Positions 1 through 13,248 of a stretch of 40,641 nucleotides of DNA are shown here, piece after piece. The notes below the pieces were generated by a model, which worked only from the letters and a program-made list of their open reading frames with translations, made no database searches and was not told the origin of the DNA. Origin of the DNA: Aureimonas pseudogalii (GTDB taxonomy: Bacteria; Pseudomonadota; Alphaproteobacteria; Rhizobiales; Rhizobiaceae); the NCBI RefSeq assembly GCF_014196835.1, contig NZ_JACIEK010000023.1:1-40641 (forward strand), read 5' to 3'. Within the stretch, counting starts at the first letter, position 1; every line of letters starts with the position of its first letter. The position numbers and the translations under genes were made by a program.

Positions 1-345
1 ATGGTCACCGCCGTCGAGCGCCGCTTCGGCACGACCAAAGTCCCGCATGCCGTCGAATGGCTGTCAGACAACGGCAGCGCCTATATCGCGAAGGACACCG
101 CCGACACTGCCAGGGCTCTCGGCCTGATTCTGCTCTTCACGCCCGTGCGTAGCCCGGAGTCGAACGGCATGTCCGAGGCCTTCGTCAAAACTCTGAAACG
201 GGACTACGCCAGCATCACCGTCCTGCCCGACGCCGCCACCATCCTCGCCTTGCTCCCCGACTGGATCGAGGATTATTGCGAAGTCCACCCGCACTCAGGC
301 CTGAAGTTCCGCTCGCCTCGCGAGTTCATCAGGCTCAGGGCCTAA
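1..345 (+). CDS. IS3-family transposase OrfB, C-terminal fragment
   Basis: This is the C-terminal part of an rve-type (DDE) integrase/transposase that moves an IS3-family element. The second catalytic aspartate is visible in LSDNGSAYIAKD, and the glutamate in SPESNGMSEAFVKTLKRDY, followed by the usual tail with H-x-SGLKFRSPREF. The first aspartate and the helix-turn-helix OrfA part lie upstream of the window. The ATG at base 1 is an internal methionine, not a start. In the intact element OrfB would normally be made by -1 frameshifting from OrfA, which cannot be checked here. Confidence 0.9.
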   Translation: MVTAVERRFGTTKVPHAVEWLSDNGSAYIAKDTADTARALGLILLFTPVRSPESNGMSEAFVKTLKRDYASITVLPDAATILALLPDWIEDYCEVHPHSGLKFRSPREFIRLRA

Positions 346-380
346 ACCCAACCGCCGCCTGTCCGGTGAAACGGGGTCCA
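1..380 (+). mobile_element. IS3-family insertion sequence, right end (partial)
   Basis: The window opens inside an IS3-family element and holds only its 3' part. The transposase reading frame stops at 345. Shortly after it, at 360-380, comes TGTCCGGTGAAACGGGGTCCA-like sequence ending in CA, as IS3-family right ends do. The element's left part and its left inverted repeat are outside the window, so the boundary at 380 is inferred from the terminal CA and from the point where the interrupted neighbouring reading frame changes character. Confidence 0.75.
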
Positions 381-844
381 CTCCAGCTGGCAATCGCGCA
401 GGTCACGGCGATTAGGTGGGACGTCCCGCCGAAGAAAGAAGTCCATTTCCCAGACGCGCTCGCATCGAGGAAGGGCGGATCCGGCAGGATTTTGATTTTA
501 TCCAGACGCCGAGCGTAACAGAACTGAGCTATGTAAGAGAATCCGCTTGCCAGACCCGCTGCGAACACGCCGGACACAAACCAGAGCACAACTGCCGAGA
601 AGGCGGCAGCTTGTGCAGGCGATTTTTGATAGATGGCACCAGTGAGAACTAGAGAGGCGACGGTGGCGCCGCCGTTGATTAAGGCTGAGGTGCGTATTGC
701 CTCGACACCGAACATGATGACCGATTTGAACGTTTCAAGCTTGAATGAAACAAGCATGTCGTAGGTGCGTCTGACCGCCTCGGCATTCGCATCGTTTGCA
801 ACTACGTCAGGCGCTATCGTCTCGCTCTCTTCGGCTGTTACCAT
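335..844 (-). CDS. Small integral membrane protein, 3' end replaced by IS3 end
   Basis: I do not recognise a named family, although the charged N-terminus, an EAIRTSALINGGATVAS segment and hydrophobic stretches resemble multi-pass hypothetical membrane proteins seen in proteobacterial accessory regions. Two clear membrane segments lie at about residues 53-72 and 78-108, and a possible third begins near residue 145. The last 15 or so codons (SGPRFTGQAAVGFRP) are encoded by the terminal sequence of the IS3 element at 335-380, so the native C-terminus is lost. I chose the ATG at 844 because GGAG lies 8 bases upstream; the ATG at 883 has no such site. It is the last gene of the minus-strand accessory set. 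It is probably non-native in structure and may be non-functional. Confidence 0.5.
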   Translation of the reverse strand: MVTAEESETIAPDVVANDANAEAVRRTYDMLVSFKLETFKSVIMFGVEAIRTSALINGGATVASLVLTGAIYQKSPAQAAAFSAVVLWFVSGVFAAGLASGFSYIAQFCYARRLDKIKILPDPPFLDASASGKWTSFFGGTSHLIAVTCAIASWSGPRFTGQAAVGFRP

Positions 845-915
845 CTTGCACGCTCCACGCTCCAAAGCGCTTTCTAAAGTCATCTACCGAAGGCCGATCG
901 TCTGTGCGCCGCTCG

Positions 916-1308
916 TCACAGCTGACGAAATCGATCGCCTCGCTCGGTGATTTCGAACATTGCGCCGGGACGGACAAGGGTGGCCTGCTTCTCCAGGCTT
1001 TCCCAGACCGCCAGTACACGCATGAACTGACGATGCATCGGTTTTTGGTAGACGGACTTGCTCAGGAAGAAACCGATCAGGCCAGACGATTTGAAGGCTT
1101 GCATCTCCGCCTTATTACGCGTGATGCGCCTATCAGCTGACAAGACGATCCATTCACCATCGTCGCTCAGCGATTTAATCCAGGTCAGATCCTTCACACC
1201 TGGGCCAAAATGGTCCCGTATATTGGCGACCTGATGGTCAACGGCGAAGAGTTCCCGAAGAGCACGGGCGAGGTATGGCGAAATACACTCGTCGACCATG
1301 ACCTTCAC
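916..1308 (-). CDS. DUF5615 PIN-like toxin of a toxin-antitoxin module
   Basis: The 130-residue product has the features of the DUF5615/Mut7-C-like PIN nuclease family, whose members are predicted RNases. An N-terminal acidic site reads VMVDECISPYLARALREL (Asp6, Glu7), and the family's second signature, IVLSADRRITRN, carries Asp59 and Arg64. The start is a GTG at 1308 that overlaps the stop of the upstream antitoxin gene as GTGA; an in-frame ATG at 1299 is an alternative. The 4-base overlap and gene order (antitoxin first) fit translationally coupled TA expression. The family assignment is from motifs; toxicity and substrate are inferred. Confidence 0.78.
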   Translation of the reverse strand: MKVMVDECISPYLARALRELFAVDHQVANIRDHFGPGVKDLTWIKSLSDDGEWIVLSADRRITRNKAEMQAFKSSGLIGFFLSKSVYQKPMHRQFMRVLAVWESLEKQATLVRPGAMFEITERGDRFRQL

Positions 1309-2012
1309 GCGGCGAGCAAATCCTCTTCGAAGTGGACGGCATCGCGCACAACGGCCACCGGGACGTCGTAGAGACGAGCGGCGCGGGCTATGCTGCCCTC
1401 CGCCTTCGCAGCGTCCGACAAGACCGTTGTTGGTATGCCGAAGCTCGCTGCGATTGGTTGACCGAACGACCGCGTCGGATCGATCACGATCGAGGCCTTG
1501 CCCTTGTACGGCCGCCAACGCACGACTGCATCATCCTCAATATCCAGATCCTTGAAGCTTCTCTCGAAAACCTGATTGAAGACGTACTGACGGCTTCTCA
1601 GATCGATAAGCTTGGGCTCGTCGCTGCCTTCAAACGTCTGGAGAAAAATCGATCGACCATCCGTTCGAAACCGTTGGGTCGACAGGGGATGATCATCTTC
1701 TACGCACTCGCGAGCGCGCTCCAGACAGTTGCGCACTGCGACGAGACCAACCCCTGCCGCTAAGAAAGCCTTGACGAAGCGAAGCTCTACGAGATCGCGA
1801 AAGCCGATCTCGAGGTGATCGTTGATCATCGCCAACTGCGGCGTCCAGAGAGGAGGGGAATGCCGACGCTTCTCCTTTGGTCCATGATCGTAGCCCTGCA
1901 TCCAGCGGCGGATATTCAAGGCCGGAGTGCGCAGCAGACGCGCCGCTTCAACCGCGGTGTAAGAGCCAACGTCTAAGGGAATCGCGGAATGGGTGGCAGC
2001 TGCCTGATTCAT
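1305..2012 (-). CDS. HTH-DUF433 antitoxin
   Basis: Predicted antitoxin and autoregulator of the adjacent PIN-like toxin. Residues about 16-40 (YTAVEAARLLRTPALNIRRW) look like a MerR-type helix-turn-helix, and a linker with a second helical segment follows (RDLVELRFVKAFLAAGVGL). The C-terminal 55 residues (FGQPIAASFGIPTTVLSDA, then SIARAARLYDVPVAVVRDAV) match the DUF433 domain typical of partners of DUF5615 toxins. The start is uncertain. I prefer the ATG at 2012, just before the conserved part, but ATGs at 2042 and 2063 are in frame and none has a strong ribosome site. The family association is known; repression of its own promoter is inferred. Confidence 0.78.
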   Translation of the reverse strand: MNQAAATHSAIPLDVGSYTAVEAARLLRTPALNIRRWMQGYDHGPKEKRRHSPPLWTPQLAMINDHLEIGFRDLVELRFVKAFLAAGVGLVAVRNCLERARECVEDDHPLSTQRFRTDGRSIFLQTFEGSDEPKLIDLRSRQYVFNQVFERSFKDLDIEDDAVVRWRPYKGKASIVIDPTRSFGQPIAASFGIPTTVLSDAAKAEGSIARAARLYDVPVAVVRDAVHFEEDLLAA

Positions 2013-2144
2013 TGAGACGCAACGTACTCGAAGCTCGAACATCGACAAGACGCAAAAACGCATTGTTGAGATCGCCTGAGGATAGACGATAGCTTCTCGC
2101 TGGGCCGCGGTAGGTGCCGGCTCAGGCCCACGAGAGAGAATGGC

Positions 2145-2777
2145 CTATGGAAGAACCAACTCCACAAGCCTCTTGAGAAGTGCTCCGGTTGCCGCACCTG
2201 CCAAGAAGATGCTCGCTGATCCAGCTTTCGCTCTCGCGGCCTGCCATCGGGTAAGAGGCCATTGCGATTGCGGGTAGATCGCGCTGCCTCCCGCATAACC
2301 GACAAGGGCTTCGCGGGCCGTCACTTCGAGATGCCGAGCAAGAGTGTTGCTCGCCGCCTGACCGGCAGCGTTGATTTGACTCGATTCACCGAACGCAGCT
2401 GCCCCAACGGACCGATCGTTCGCGTACAGAACGAGACCCTTCGTAAAGAAGGCGATTGCATTTGCAGCACGCGGAACTAGCATTTCCGGTCGAAGCGCCT
2501 TCGCCCGACAAATCTCCAGAACGTAGGTCCAGCTCTGGTCGACCGCGGCCTTGGTGACATCAGTGAGGTCAGCGAACTCCAGCACGATAGATCGGGAGTT
2601 TCCGACTGGACGACCGGCGCGGAGCTCCACCGTTTCGCGCATTACCCGCACCCAGGACTGCTCTATTCGGTACTCAATGTCCGTAACGATCTGACCGTAA
2701 TCGAGCTTTCGGACGCCTGCCGGCGGTCTTAGGGAGAACCTAGACTTATCCACAAAGCCTCCACACAAGAACCCCAT
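2145..2777 (-). CDS. Protein of unknown function, 210 aa
   Basis: I do not recognise this protein. The frame is open for 210 codons between the tRNA-Lys gene and the toxin-antitoxin module, and runs in the same direction as that module. The N-terminal half is charged and mostly soluble-looking (YGQIVTDIEYRIEQSWVRVM). The C-terminal end is rich in Ala/Gly and hydrophobic (ASIFLAGAATGALLKRLVELVLP) and could form one membrane helix or an amphipathic tail. There is no cysteine pair, nucleotide-binding loop or DNA-binding motif I can point to. An AGGG precedes the ATG by a few bases. Its place in the cassette suggests it arrived with the TA genes. It could be an uncharacterised accessory or phage-related protein, but nothing in the sequence decides that. 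Confidence 0.5.
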   Translation of the reverse strand: MGFLCGGFVDKSRFSLRPPAGVRKLDYGQIVTDIEYRIEQSWVRVMRETVELRAGRPVGNSRSIVLEFADLTDVTKAAVDQSWTYVLEICRAKALRPEMLVPRAANAIAFFTKGLVLYANDRSVGAAAFGESSQINAAGQAASNTLARHLEVTAREALVGYAGGSAIYPQSQWPLTRWQAARAKAGSASIFLAGAATGALLKRLVELVLP

Positions 2778-2852
2778 CGGAACCCTGACCCGACAAAGCT
2801 CACGTCGATCACTTCGAAGCCAGTGTTTAACTCAGCAAAAACAACTGGTTAG

Positions 2853-2928
2853 TGGTGAGCGCGGTGGGACTCGAACCCACGACCACATGATTAAAAGTCA
2901 CGTGCTCTACCAACTGAGCTACGCGCTC
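2853..2928 (-). tRNA. tRNA-Lys (anticodon TTT)
   Basis: The complement folds as a standard cloverleaf. The acceptor GAGCGCG pairs with CGCGCTC, the D arm is GCTC/GAGC, the anticodon stem is CGTGA/TCATG with loop CTTTTAA, and the T arm GTGGG/CCCAC encloses TTCGAGT. The anticodon is TTT, giving lysine. The discriminator is A and CCA is encoded (2853-2855). The 3' end faces the accessory cassette at 335-2777, a common arrangement where integrases use the tRNA 3' end as an attachment site. I found no second copy of the tRNA 3' end in the window. Confidence 0.97.
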
Positions 2929-3069
2929 TCACCTGCAGCGAGTCATGCTGTGCGATGGCGCGGACCATAGAAAGGGAGTATGGGCCGGTCAACCACAATC
3001 GCTCCGCCGGAAACCGGGTGCGGGGCGATGACGCAAGTCGGGAAGCGATCGGGAAGGAGACGCCGCGGG

Positions 3070-3807
3070 ATGATCGAACTGTCCTATACGACGGCGCTCC
3101 TCGCCGGCGCGCTGTCGTTTCTGTCGCCCTGCGTTCTGCCGCTCGTTCCTCCCTATCTCTGCTACATGGCCGGCGTTTCGGTCGACGATCTGCGCGGCCA
3201 ACGGCCGATGCCGGCGCAGGGCTACAGCCGGTTGGTGCTGACGGCGCTGGTCTTCGTGCTCGGCTTCGCGACCGTCTTCGTGGCGCTCGGCGCGGGCGCC
3301 TCGACGATCGGGCAGGTGCTTCGGCGCAATCTCGACTGGCTCGGCATTCTCGCCGGCTTAGCGATCATCGTGATGGGCCTCAACTTCCTCGGCGTCTTCC
3401 GGGTCGCGTTCCTGTCGCGCGAGGCGCGGATCCGCGCGCCGGATCGACCGCGCTCGATGGGCGGCGCCTATCTCATGGGCCTCGCCTTCGCCTTCGGCTG
3501 GACGCCCTGCATCGGGCCCGTGCTCGGCGCGATCCTTGGGCTCGCGGGCACGCGCGCGAGCGTCGGCGAGGGGGCGACGATGTTGGCCTTCTATTCGGCC
3601 GGGCTCGGCATTCCCTTCCTGCTCGCGGCGGCCTTCTCGGGTGCCTTCCTGCGCGGCCTCGCCCGGTTCCGCCGGCATTTCGGCGCGGTCGAGAAGGTGA
3701 TGGGCGGGTTTCTCGTCGTCACCGGCATCCTGTTCCTCACCGGTGGCATGCAGGCGATGTCGTTCTGGCTGCTCGAAACCTTCCCGGCGTTCCAGCGCAT
3801 TGGATAG
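3070..3807 (+). CDS. ccdA: Cytochrome c biogenesis / thiol-disulfide transfer protein CcdA
   Basis: CcdA is an inner-membrane protein of about six membrane helices that carries reducing equivalents from cytoplasmic thioredoxin to periplasmic thiol proteins, including those maturing c-type cytochromes. The 245-residue length fits the stand-alone DsbD-core family. The two functional cysteines are visible: one in [21 protein letters not shown] near residue 20, the other in [17 protein letters not shown] near residue 145. The ATG at 3070 follows AAGGAGA at about 14 bases. The same frame is open upstream to 2980, but without conserved sequence. It lies head-to-tail before glmU with a 65-base gap. 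Identification is secure; the specific periplasmic partner is not visible. Confidence 0.93.
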   Translation: MIELSYTTALLAGALSFLSPCVLPLVPPYLCYMAGVSVDDLRGQRPMPAQGYSRLVLTALVFVLGFATVFVALGAGASTIGQVLRRNLDWLGILAGLAIIVMGLNFLGVFRVAFLSREARIRAPDRPRSMGGAYLMGLAFAFGWTPCIGPVLGAILGLAGTRASVGEGATMLAFYSAGLGIPFLLAAAFSGAFLRGLARFRRHFGAVEKVMGGFLVVTGILFLTGGMQAMSFWLLETFPAFQRIG

Positions 3808-3872
3808 GACGGTTGCGCCGGCGGGTTTGCGCCGCTAAGCGCCGGTTCATCGTTCCATCGGGGTGCCGATCC

Positions 3873-5228
3873 ATGTCCAGAACCTGCCTTTCGATCGTGC
3901 TGGCCGCCGGCGAGGGCACGCGGATGAAATCCGGCCGCGCTAAGGTGCTGCACGAGGTGGCGGGCCTGCCGATCGTGCTGCATGCCGCGAAGGCGGCGGT
4001 GGACGCGGGATCGCAGAAGCTGGCTCTGGTGGTGGGGCGCGACGCCGAGGCCGTGGTCGCGTGCGTGGGCGCGCAGTTTCCGTCGTCCCGTGCCTTCCCT
4101 CAGGCGGAGCGGCTGGGAACGGCCCATGCCGTGCTGGCGGCGCGCGCCGCCATTGCGCAAGGCTTCGACGACGTTCTCGTGCTGTTCGGCGACACGCCGC
4201 TGGTGAAGCCGGAAACGCTCGTCCGAGCGCGGGCAGAGGTGGCGGCGGGAGCGGCGGTCTGCGTCGTCGGGTTCCGCACCCAGCGCCCCACGGGCTATGG
4301 CCGCCTGCTGATGCAGGGTGCCGATCTCGCGGCGATCCGCGAGGAGAAGGACGCGAGCAACGAGGAGCGCCGGGTCGATCTCTGCAACGGCGGGGTGATG
4401 GCGTTGGCCGGGAGCGAGGCTCTGGCGCTGCTCGACGAGATCGGAAACGCGAATGCCAAAGGCGAGTTCTACCTGACCGACATCGTCGAGATCGCGCGGG
4501 CGCGCGGCCTTGCGGTGCGCGTGGTGGAGGCCGACGAGACCGAGGTGTTGGGGGTCAACACGCGGGTCGAACTCGCGGCCGCGGAAGCGATCTGGCAGGG
4601 GCGCCGGCGACGCCAGACGATGCTGGCGGGCGTCACGCTGGTGGCGCCCGACACGGTCTTCTTCGCCCACGACACGCGGATCGAGGCCGATGTCATCGTC
4701 GAGCCGAACGTCGTGTTCGGCTCTGGCGTTAGAATCGCCACGGGCGCGGTAATCCATGCGTTCAGCCATCTCGAAGGCGCCGACGTCGGTGCCTGCGCGT
4801 CGGTCGGGCCGTTCGCACGGCTGCGGCCGGGAACGCGCCTCGGCGAGGGTGCGAAGGTCGGAAACTTCGTGGAGACGAAGAACGCGGCAGTGGGCGCTGG
4901 CGCGAAGGTCAGCCACCTCACCTATCTCGGCGATGCCGTGATCGGCGCGGAAAGCAACATTGGCGCCGGCACGATCACCTGCAACTACGACGGCTACAAC
5001 AAGTACCGGACGGAGATCGGCGCCTCCGTCTTCATCGGCTCGAACTCCTCGCTCGTGGCTCCCATCCACATTGGCGACGGCGCCTATGTCGGTTCGGGGA
5101 GTGTCGTGACCGAGGACGTGCCGCCCGACGCGCTGGCGCTCGGGCGGGCGCGTCAGGTGGTCAAGGCGGGGCGCGGGCGTGAGATCAACGAGCGCAACGC
5201 CGCGCGCAAGCGCTCGAAACCGGCCTGA
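3873..5228 (+). CDS. glmU: Bifunctional GlcNAc-1-P uridyltransferase / GlcN-1-P acetyltransferase
   Basis: GlmU makes UDP-GlcNAc for peptidoglycan and lipopolysaccharide: its C-terminal domain acetylates glucosamine-1-phosphate and its N-terminal domain uridylylates the product. The 451-residue protein begins with the nucleotidyltransferase signature [20 protein letters not shown]. The domain break is near residue 230. After it come the hexapeptide repeats of the left-handed beta-helix, including [10 protein letters not shown] and the [11 protein letters not shown] segment that carries acetyltransferase residues. The start at 3873 immediately precedes the conserved N-terminus; a longer open frame from 2955 overlaps ccdA and is not used. 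It is followed by glmS, so consecutive steps of the same pathway are linked. Confidence 0.97.
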   Translation: MSRTCLSIVLAAGEGTRMKSGRAKVLHEVAGLPIVLHAAKAAVDAGSQKLALVVGRDAEAVVACVGAQFPSSRAFPQAERLGTAHAVLAARAAIAQGFDDVLVLFGDTPLVKPETLVRARAEVAAGAAVCVVGFRTQRPTGYGRLLMQGADLAAIREEKDASNEERRVDLCNGGVMALAGSEALALLDEIGNANAKGEFYLTDIVEIARARGLAVRVVEADETEVLGVNTRVELAAAEAIWQGRRRRQTMLAGVTLVAPDTVFFAHDTRIEADVIVEPNVVFGSGVRIATGAVIHAFSHLEGADVGACASVGPFARLRPGTRLGEGAKVGNFVETKNAAVGAGAKVSHLTYLGDAVIGAESNIGAGTITCNYDGYNKYRTEIGASVFIGSNSSLVAPIHIGDGAYVGSGSVVTEDVPPDALALGRARQVVKAGRGREINERNAARKRSKPA

Positions 5229-5319
5229 ACGCGTCTCGCCTCATGCTTTCTGCGTCGGAAGGCTTCCGTCACCTTCTGCTGGTAGAACCCGGCGACCCCC
5301 TGCGCAACGGAGAGTACCC

Positions 5320-7146
<1,827 letters not shown>

Positions 7147-7150
7147 CCAC

Positions 7151-9259
7151 TCAGCCCGATCGCAGAAGGCGGATCGCGTCGTCCTTGCCGAAGAGGTAGA
7201 GGAGGGCGCGCACCGCCTCGCCCCGCGGCGATTCCAGCTTCGGGTCCGTGGCGAGCAGCAGGCGCGCGTCGTCGCGCGCGATCTCCAGAAGATCGGCATG
7301 CGCTTCGAGGTCGGCGATGCGGAAGCTCTGCAGGCCGGACTGACGGGTGCCGAGGAGATCGCCTTCGCCGCGCAGCTTGAGGTCTTCCTCGGCAATGCGG
7401 AAGCCGTCCTCGGTCTCGCGCATCACGGCGAGCCGCGCCTTCGCGGTTTCGCCGAGCGGCGCACGGTAGAGGAGGACGCAGGACGAGGCCTTGTCGCCAC
7501 GCCCCACCCGCCCGCGCAGCTGGTGAAGCTGCGACAGGCCGAAGCGCTCGGCATGCTCGATGACGATGATCGAGGCGTCGGGCACGTCGACGCCGACCTC
7601 GATGACGGTGGTGGCGACGACGATGCGGGTGCGGCCGGACTTGAAGTCGGCCATCGCATTGTCCTTCTCGGTGCCGGTCATGCGCCCGTGCACCAGACCG
7701 ACGCGATCCCCGAAGAACTGCCGCAGCACGTCGGCGCGCTCCTGCGCGGCGGTGAGATCGCTGTTCTCGGTCTCTTCCACCAGCGGGCAGACCCAGTAGA
7801 GCTTGTCGCCCTCATCGATGGCGCGCCCGGCGCGCGCGACGATCTCGTCCAGCCGGTCGAACGGCACCGCCACCGTCGCGATCGGCTTGCGCCCGGCCGG
7901 CTTGCCGTAGAGGCGCGAGACGTCCATGTCGCCGAAGGCCGCGAGCACCAGCGTGCGGGGAATGGGCGTTGCGGTCATCACGAGGAGGTCGGGCGCCTTG
8001 CCCTTTCGGGTGAGCGCCAGGCGCTGGTGCACGCCGAAGCGGTGCTGCTCGTCCACCACGACGAGGCCGAGATCGTGATAGGCGACGTCGTCCTGAAAGA
8101 GCGCATGGGTGCCGACGACGATATCCATGTCGCCGTTTGCGATCGCCTCCAGCTTGGCGGCGCGCACCCGGCCGTTGTCGCGCCCGGTCAGGAGCACGAT
8201 CGTCAGCCCCGCGGCCTCGCAGAAGCGCGACAGGCCGGCGAAGTGTTGGCGCGCGAGGATTTCGGTCGGGGCCAGCAGCGCCGATTGGGCGCCGGACTCC
8301 TTGGCCGCCGCCATCGCCAGCAACGCCACCACCGTCTTGCCGGCGCCGACGTCGCCCTGCAGCAGGCGCAGCATCCGGTCGGGCCGCGCCATGTCGGCGT
8401 GGATCTCGGTGAGCGCGCCGCGCTGTCCGTCGGTCAGGGTGAAGGGCAGGGCGGCCTCGGCCTTCCGCCGCAGGCCGCCGTCGCCGCCGAGAACGCGACC
8501 CGGCTGGCGCTTCGCCCTCTGGCGGGCGAGGGCCAGCGCCATCTGCCCGGCCAGGAACTCGTCATAGGCGAGGCGTCGATAGGCCGGCTTTGCCGGATCG
8601 AGGTCGAGCGGATCGGCGGGGTGATGCAGCGCCCGAAGTGCGGCGTCGAAAGGGGGAAACGCCTCGCGCCCGGCGACGCCCGGCTCGATCCATTCGGCCA
8701 GCGCCGGCAATCGCTCCAGCGCGCTGTCGATGCCCCGGCGCAGCACCTTGCCCGACAGGCCGGCCGTCATCGGATAGACGGGCTCGATCAACGGGCGGGC
8801 GAGGGCCTCCTCCAGCGTGCCCACGAAGTCGGGATGCACCATCTGCGGCCGGCCGTTGAACCACTCGACCTTGCCGGAGACGAGCAGCGTCTCGCCGAGC
8901 GGGAACAGCTTCTCGAGCCATTGCGGCTGGGCGCGGAAATAGGTGAGGGCGATCTCGCCGGTGGCGTCCTGCGCCATCACGCGCGCCGGCTGGCTGCGCG
9001 CTTCGCGGGACGGCATCACGAACCGATCGATGCGGACCTCCAGCGTCGCGAGCACGCCCTCGGGGGCCGTCGCGATCTCCTCGCGCCGACGTCGGTCCAC
9101 CACGCCGCTCGGCAGGTGGAACAGAAGATCGCGGACCTTGGCGCCGTCCTCGGCGCCCGGCGGCGCCACCAGCCCGGCGAGGAGCGTGGACACTTTGGGG
9201 CCGACGCCGTTGAGCGTCGAGACGGAGGCGAAGAGCGGGTCGAGGGCGGAGGGTCGCAT
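7151..9259 (-). CDS. recG: ATP-dependent DNA helicase RecG
   Basis: RecG is a double-strand DNA translocase that regresses stalled replication forks and branch-migrates recombination intermediates. The 702-residue protein has the N-terminal wedge/OB region (about 1-240), then superfamily 2 helicase motifs: Walker A in LLQGDVGAGKTVVALLA, a DEQH box in VVVDEQHRFGVHQRLAL, motif III in MTATPIPRTL, and motif VI in QLHQLRGRVGRGDK. Near its C-terminus is the family segment EEDLKLRGEGDLLGTRQSG. It is transcribed opposite to its neighbours, converging with glmS and diverging from sdhE across 161 bases. Confidence 0.98.
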   Translation of the reverse strand: MRPSALDPLFASVSTLNGVGPKVSTLLAGLVAPPGAEDGAKVRDLLFHLPSGVVDRRRREEIATAPEGVLATLEVRIDRFVMPSREARSQPARVMAQDATGEIALTYFRAQPQWLEKLFPLGETLLVSGKVEWFNGRPQMVHPDFVGTLEEALARPLIEPVYPMTAGLSGKVLRRGIDSALERLPALAEWIEPGVAGREAFPPFDAALRALHHPADPLDLDPAKPAYRRLAYDEFLAGQMALALARQRAKRQPGRVLGGDGGLRRKAEAALPFTLTDGQRGALTEIHADMARPDRMLRLLQGDVGAGKTVVALLAMAAAKESGAQSALLAPTEILARQHFAGLSRFCEAAGLTIVLLTGRDNGRVRAAKLEAIANGDMDIVVGTHALFQDDVAYHDLGLVVVDEQHRFGVHQRLALTRKGKAPDLLVMTATPIPRTLVLAAFGDMDVSRLYGKPAGRKPIATVAVPFDRLDEIVARAGRAIDEGDKLYWVCPLVEETENSDLTAAQERADVLRQFFGDRVGLVHGRMTGTEKDNAMADFKSGRTRIVVATTVIEVGVDVPDASIIVIEHAERFGLSQLHQLRGRVGRGDKASSCVLLYRAPLGETAKARLAVMRETEDGFRIAEEDLKLRGEGDLLGTRQSGLQSFRIADLEAHADLLEIARDDARLLLATDPKLESPRGEAVRALLYLFGKDDAIRLLRSG

Positions 9260-9420
9260 AAGGCTTCGTTTATCGTCTGTTCCCGGCGCGGCAAAGGCTG
9301 ACAGCCCCTCCGGCGCCGACTATATACCGCAGACGGGAAGGCCGGCGGAACGGCGCTGGTTTTCGGCACGAGCGATCCGTCGTCTCGACACGCCCGGGCG
9401 CAACCAGCGGAGAGATCGCG

Positions 9421-9713
9421 ATGACCGGAACCACACGATCGTCGAGCGACCTCGACCCGCGCCGGCGCAAGGCGCTGTTCCGCTCGTGGCACCGGGGCAC
9501 GCGCGAGATGGATCTGGTGCTCGGACGCTTCGCCGATGCCGAGATCGACAAGCTCGACGACGGCGAGATGGAGATCTTCGAGCTCCTGATGGAAGCGCCC
9601 GACCGCGACCTCTTCACCTGGTTGACGGGATCGGCCGAGACCCCGGCGAACTACGACACGCCGGTGTTCCGGCGCATCCGATCCTTCTACGAGCTGCACG
9701 GAACCGACGTCGC

Positions 9714-9717
<4 letters not shown>
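9421..9717 (+). CDS. sdhE: FAD assembly factor SdhE (succinate dehydrogenase)
   Basis: SdhE (Sdh5/YgfY) is a small cytoplasmic protein that promotes covalent attachment of FAD to the succinate dehydrogenase flavoprotein. The 98-residue product carries the signature RGxxExD as SWHRGTREMDLVLGRFAD, followed by acidic helices ending DYDTPVFRRIRSFYELHG-like sequence (NYDTPVFRRIRSF). The ATG at 9421 has GGAGAG about 7 bases upstream. Its stop overlaps the mfd start in ATGA, so the two genes are translationally coupled. The sdhE-mfd pairing next to recG is common in Hyphomicrobiales. Confidence 0.94.
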
Positions 9718-13226
<3,509 letters not shown>

Positions 13227-13227
13227 A

Positions 13228-13241
13228 CGCCGCCTTCGGCG
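13228..13241. terminator. Weak hairpin between convergent mfd and solute-binding gene
   Basis: CGCCG-CCTT-CGGCG directly follows the mfd stop and sits 8 bases from the stop of the oppositely oriented solute-binding protein gene. The stem is only 5 pairs and the following plus-strand sequence has just a short TCCTT, so termination activity is doubtful. Confidence 0.3.
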
Positions 13242-13248
13242 CGCCTCC

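Noticed and set aside
5229-5319. Possible glmS ribozyme or other riboswitch before glmS
   Set aside because: The 91-base gap shows no matching core elements and such ribozymes are not expected in alphaproteobacteria.
7298-9301. Long plus-strand open frame opposite recG
   Set aside because: Composition (His, Arg, Gly, Asp runs) has no domain character and the frame is fully antisense to recG.
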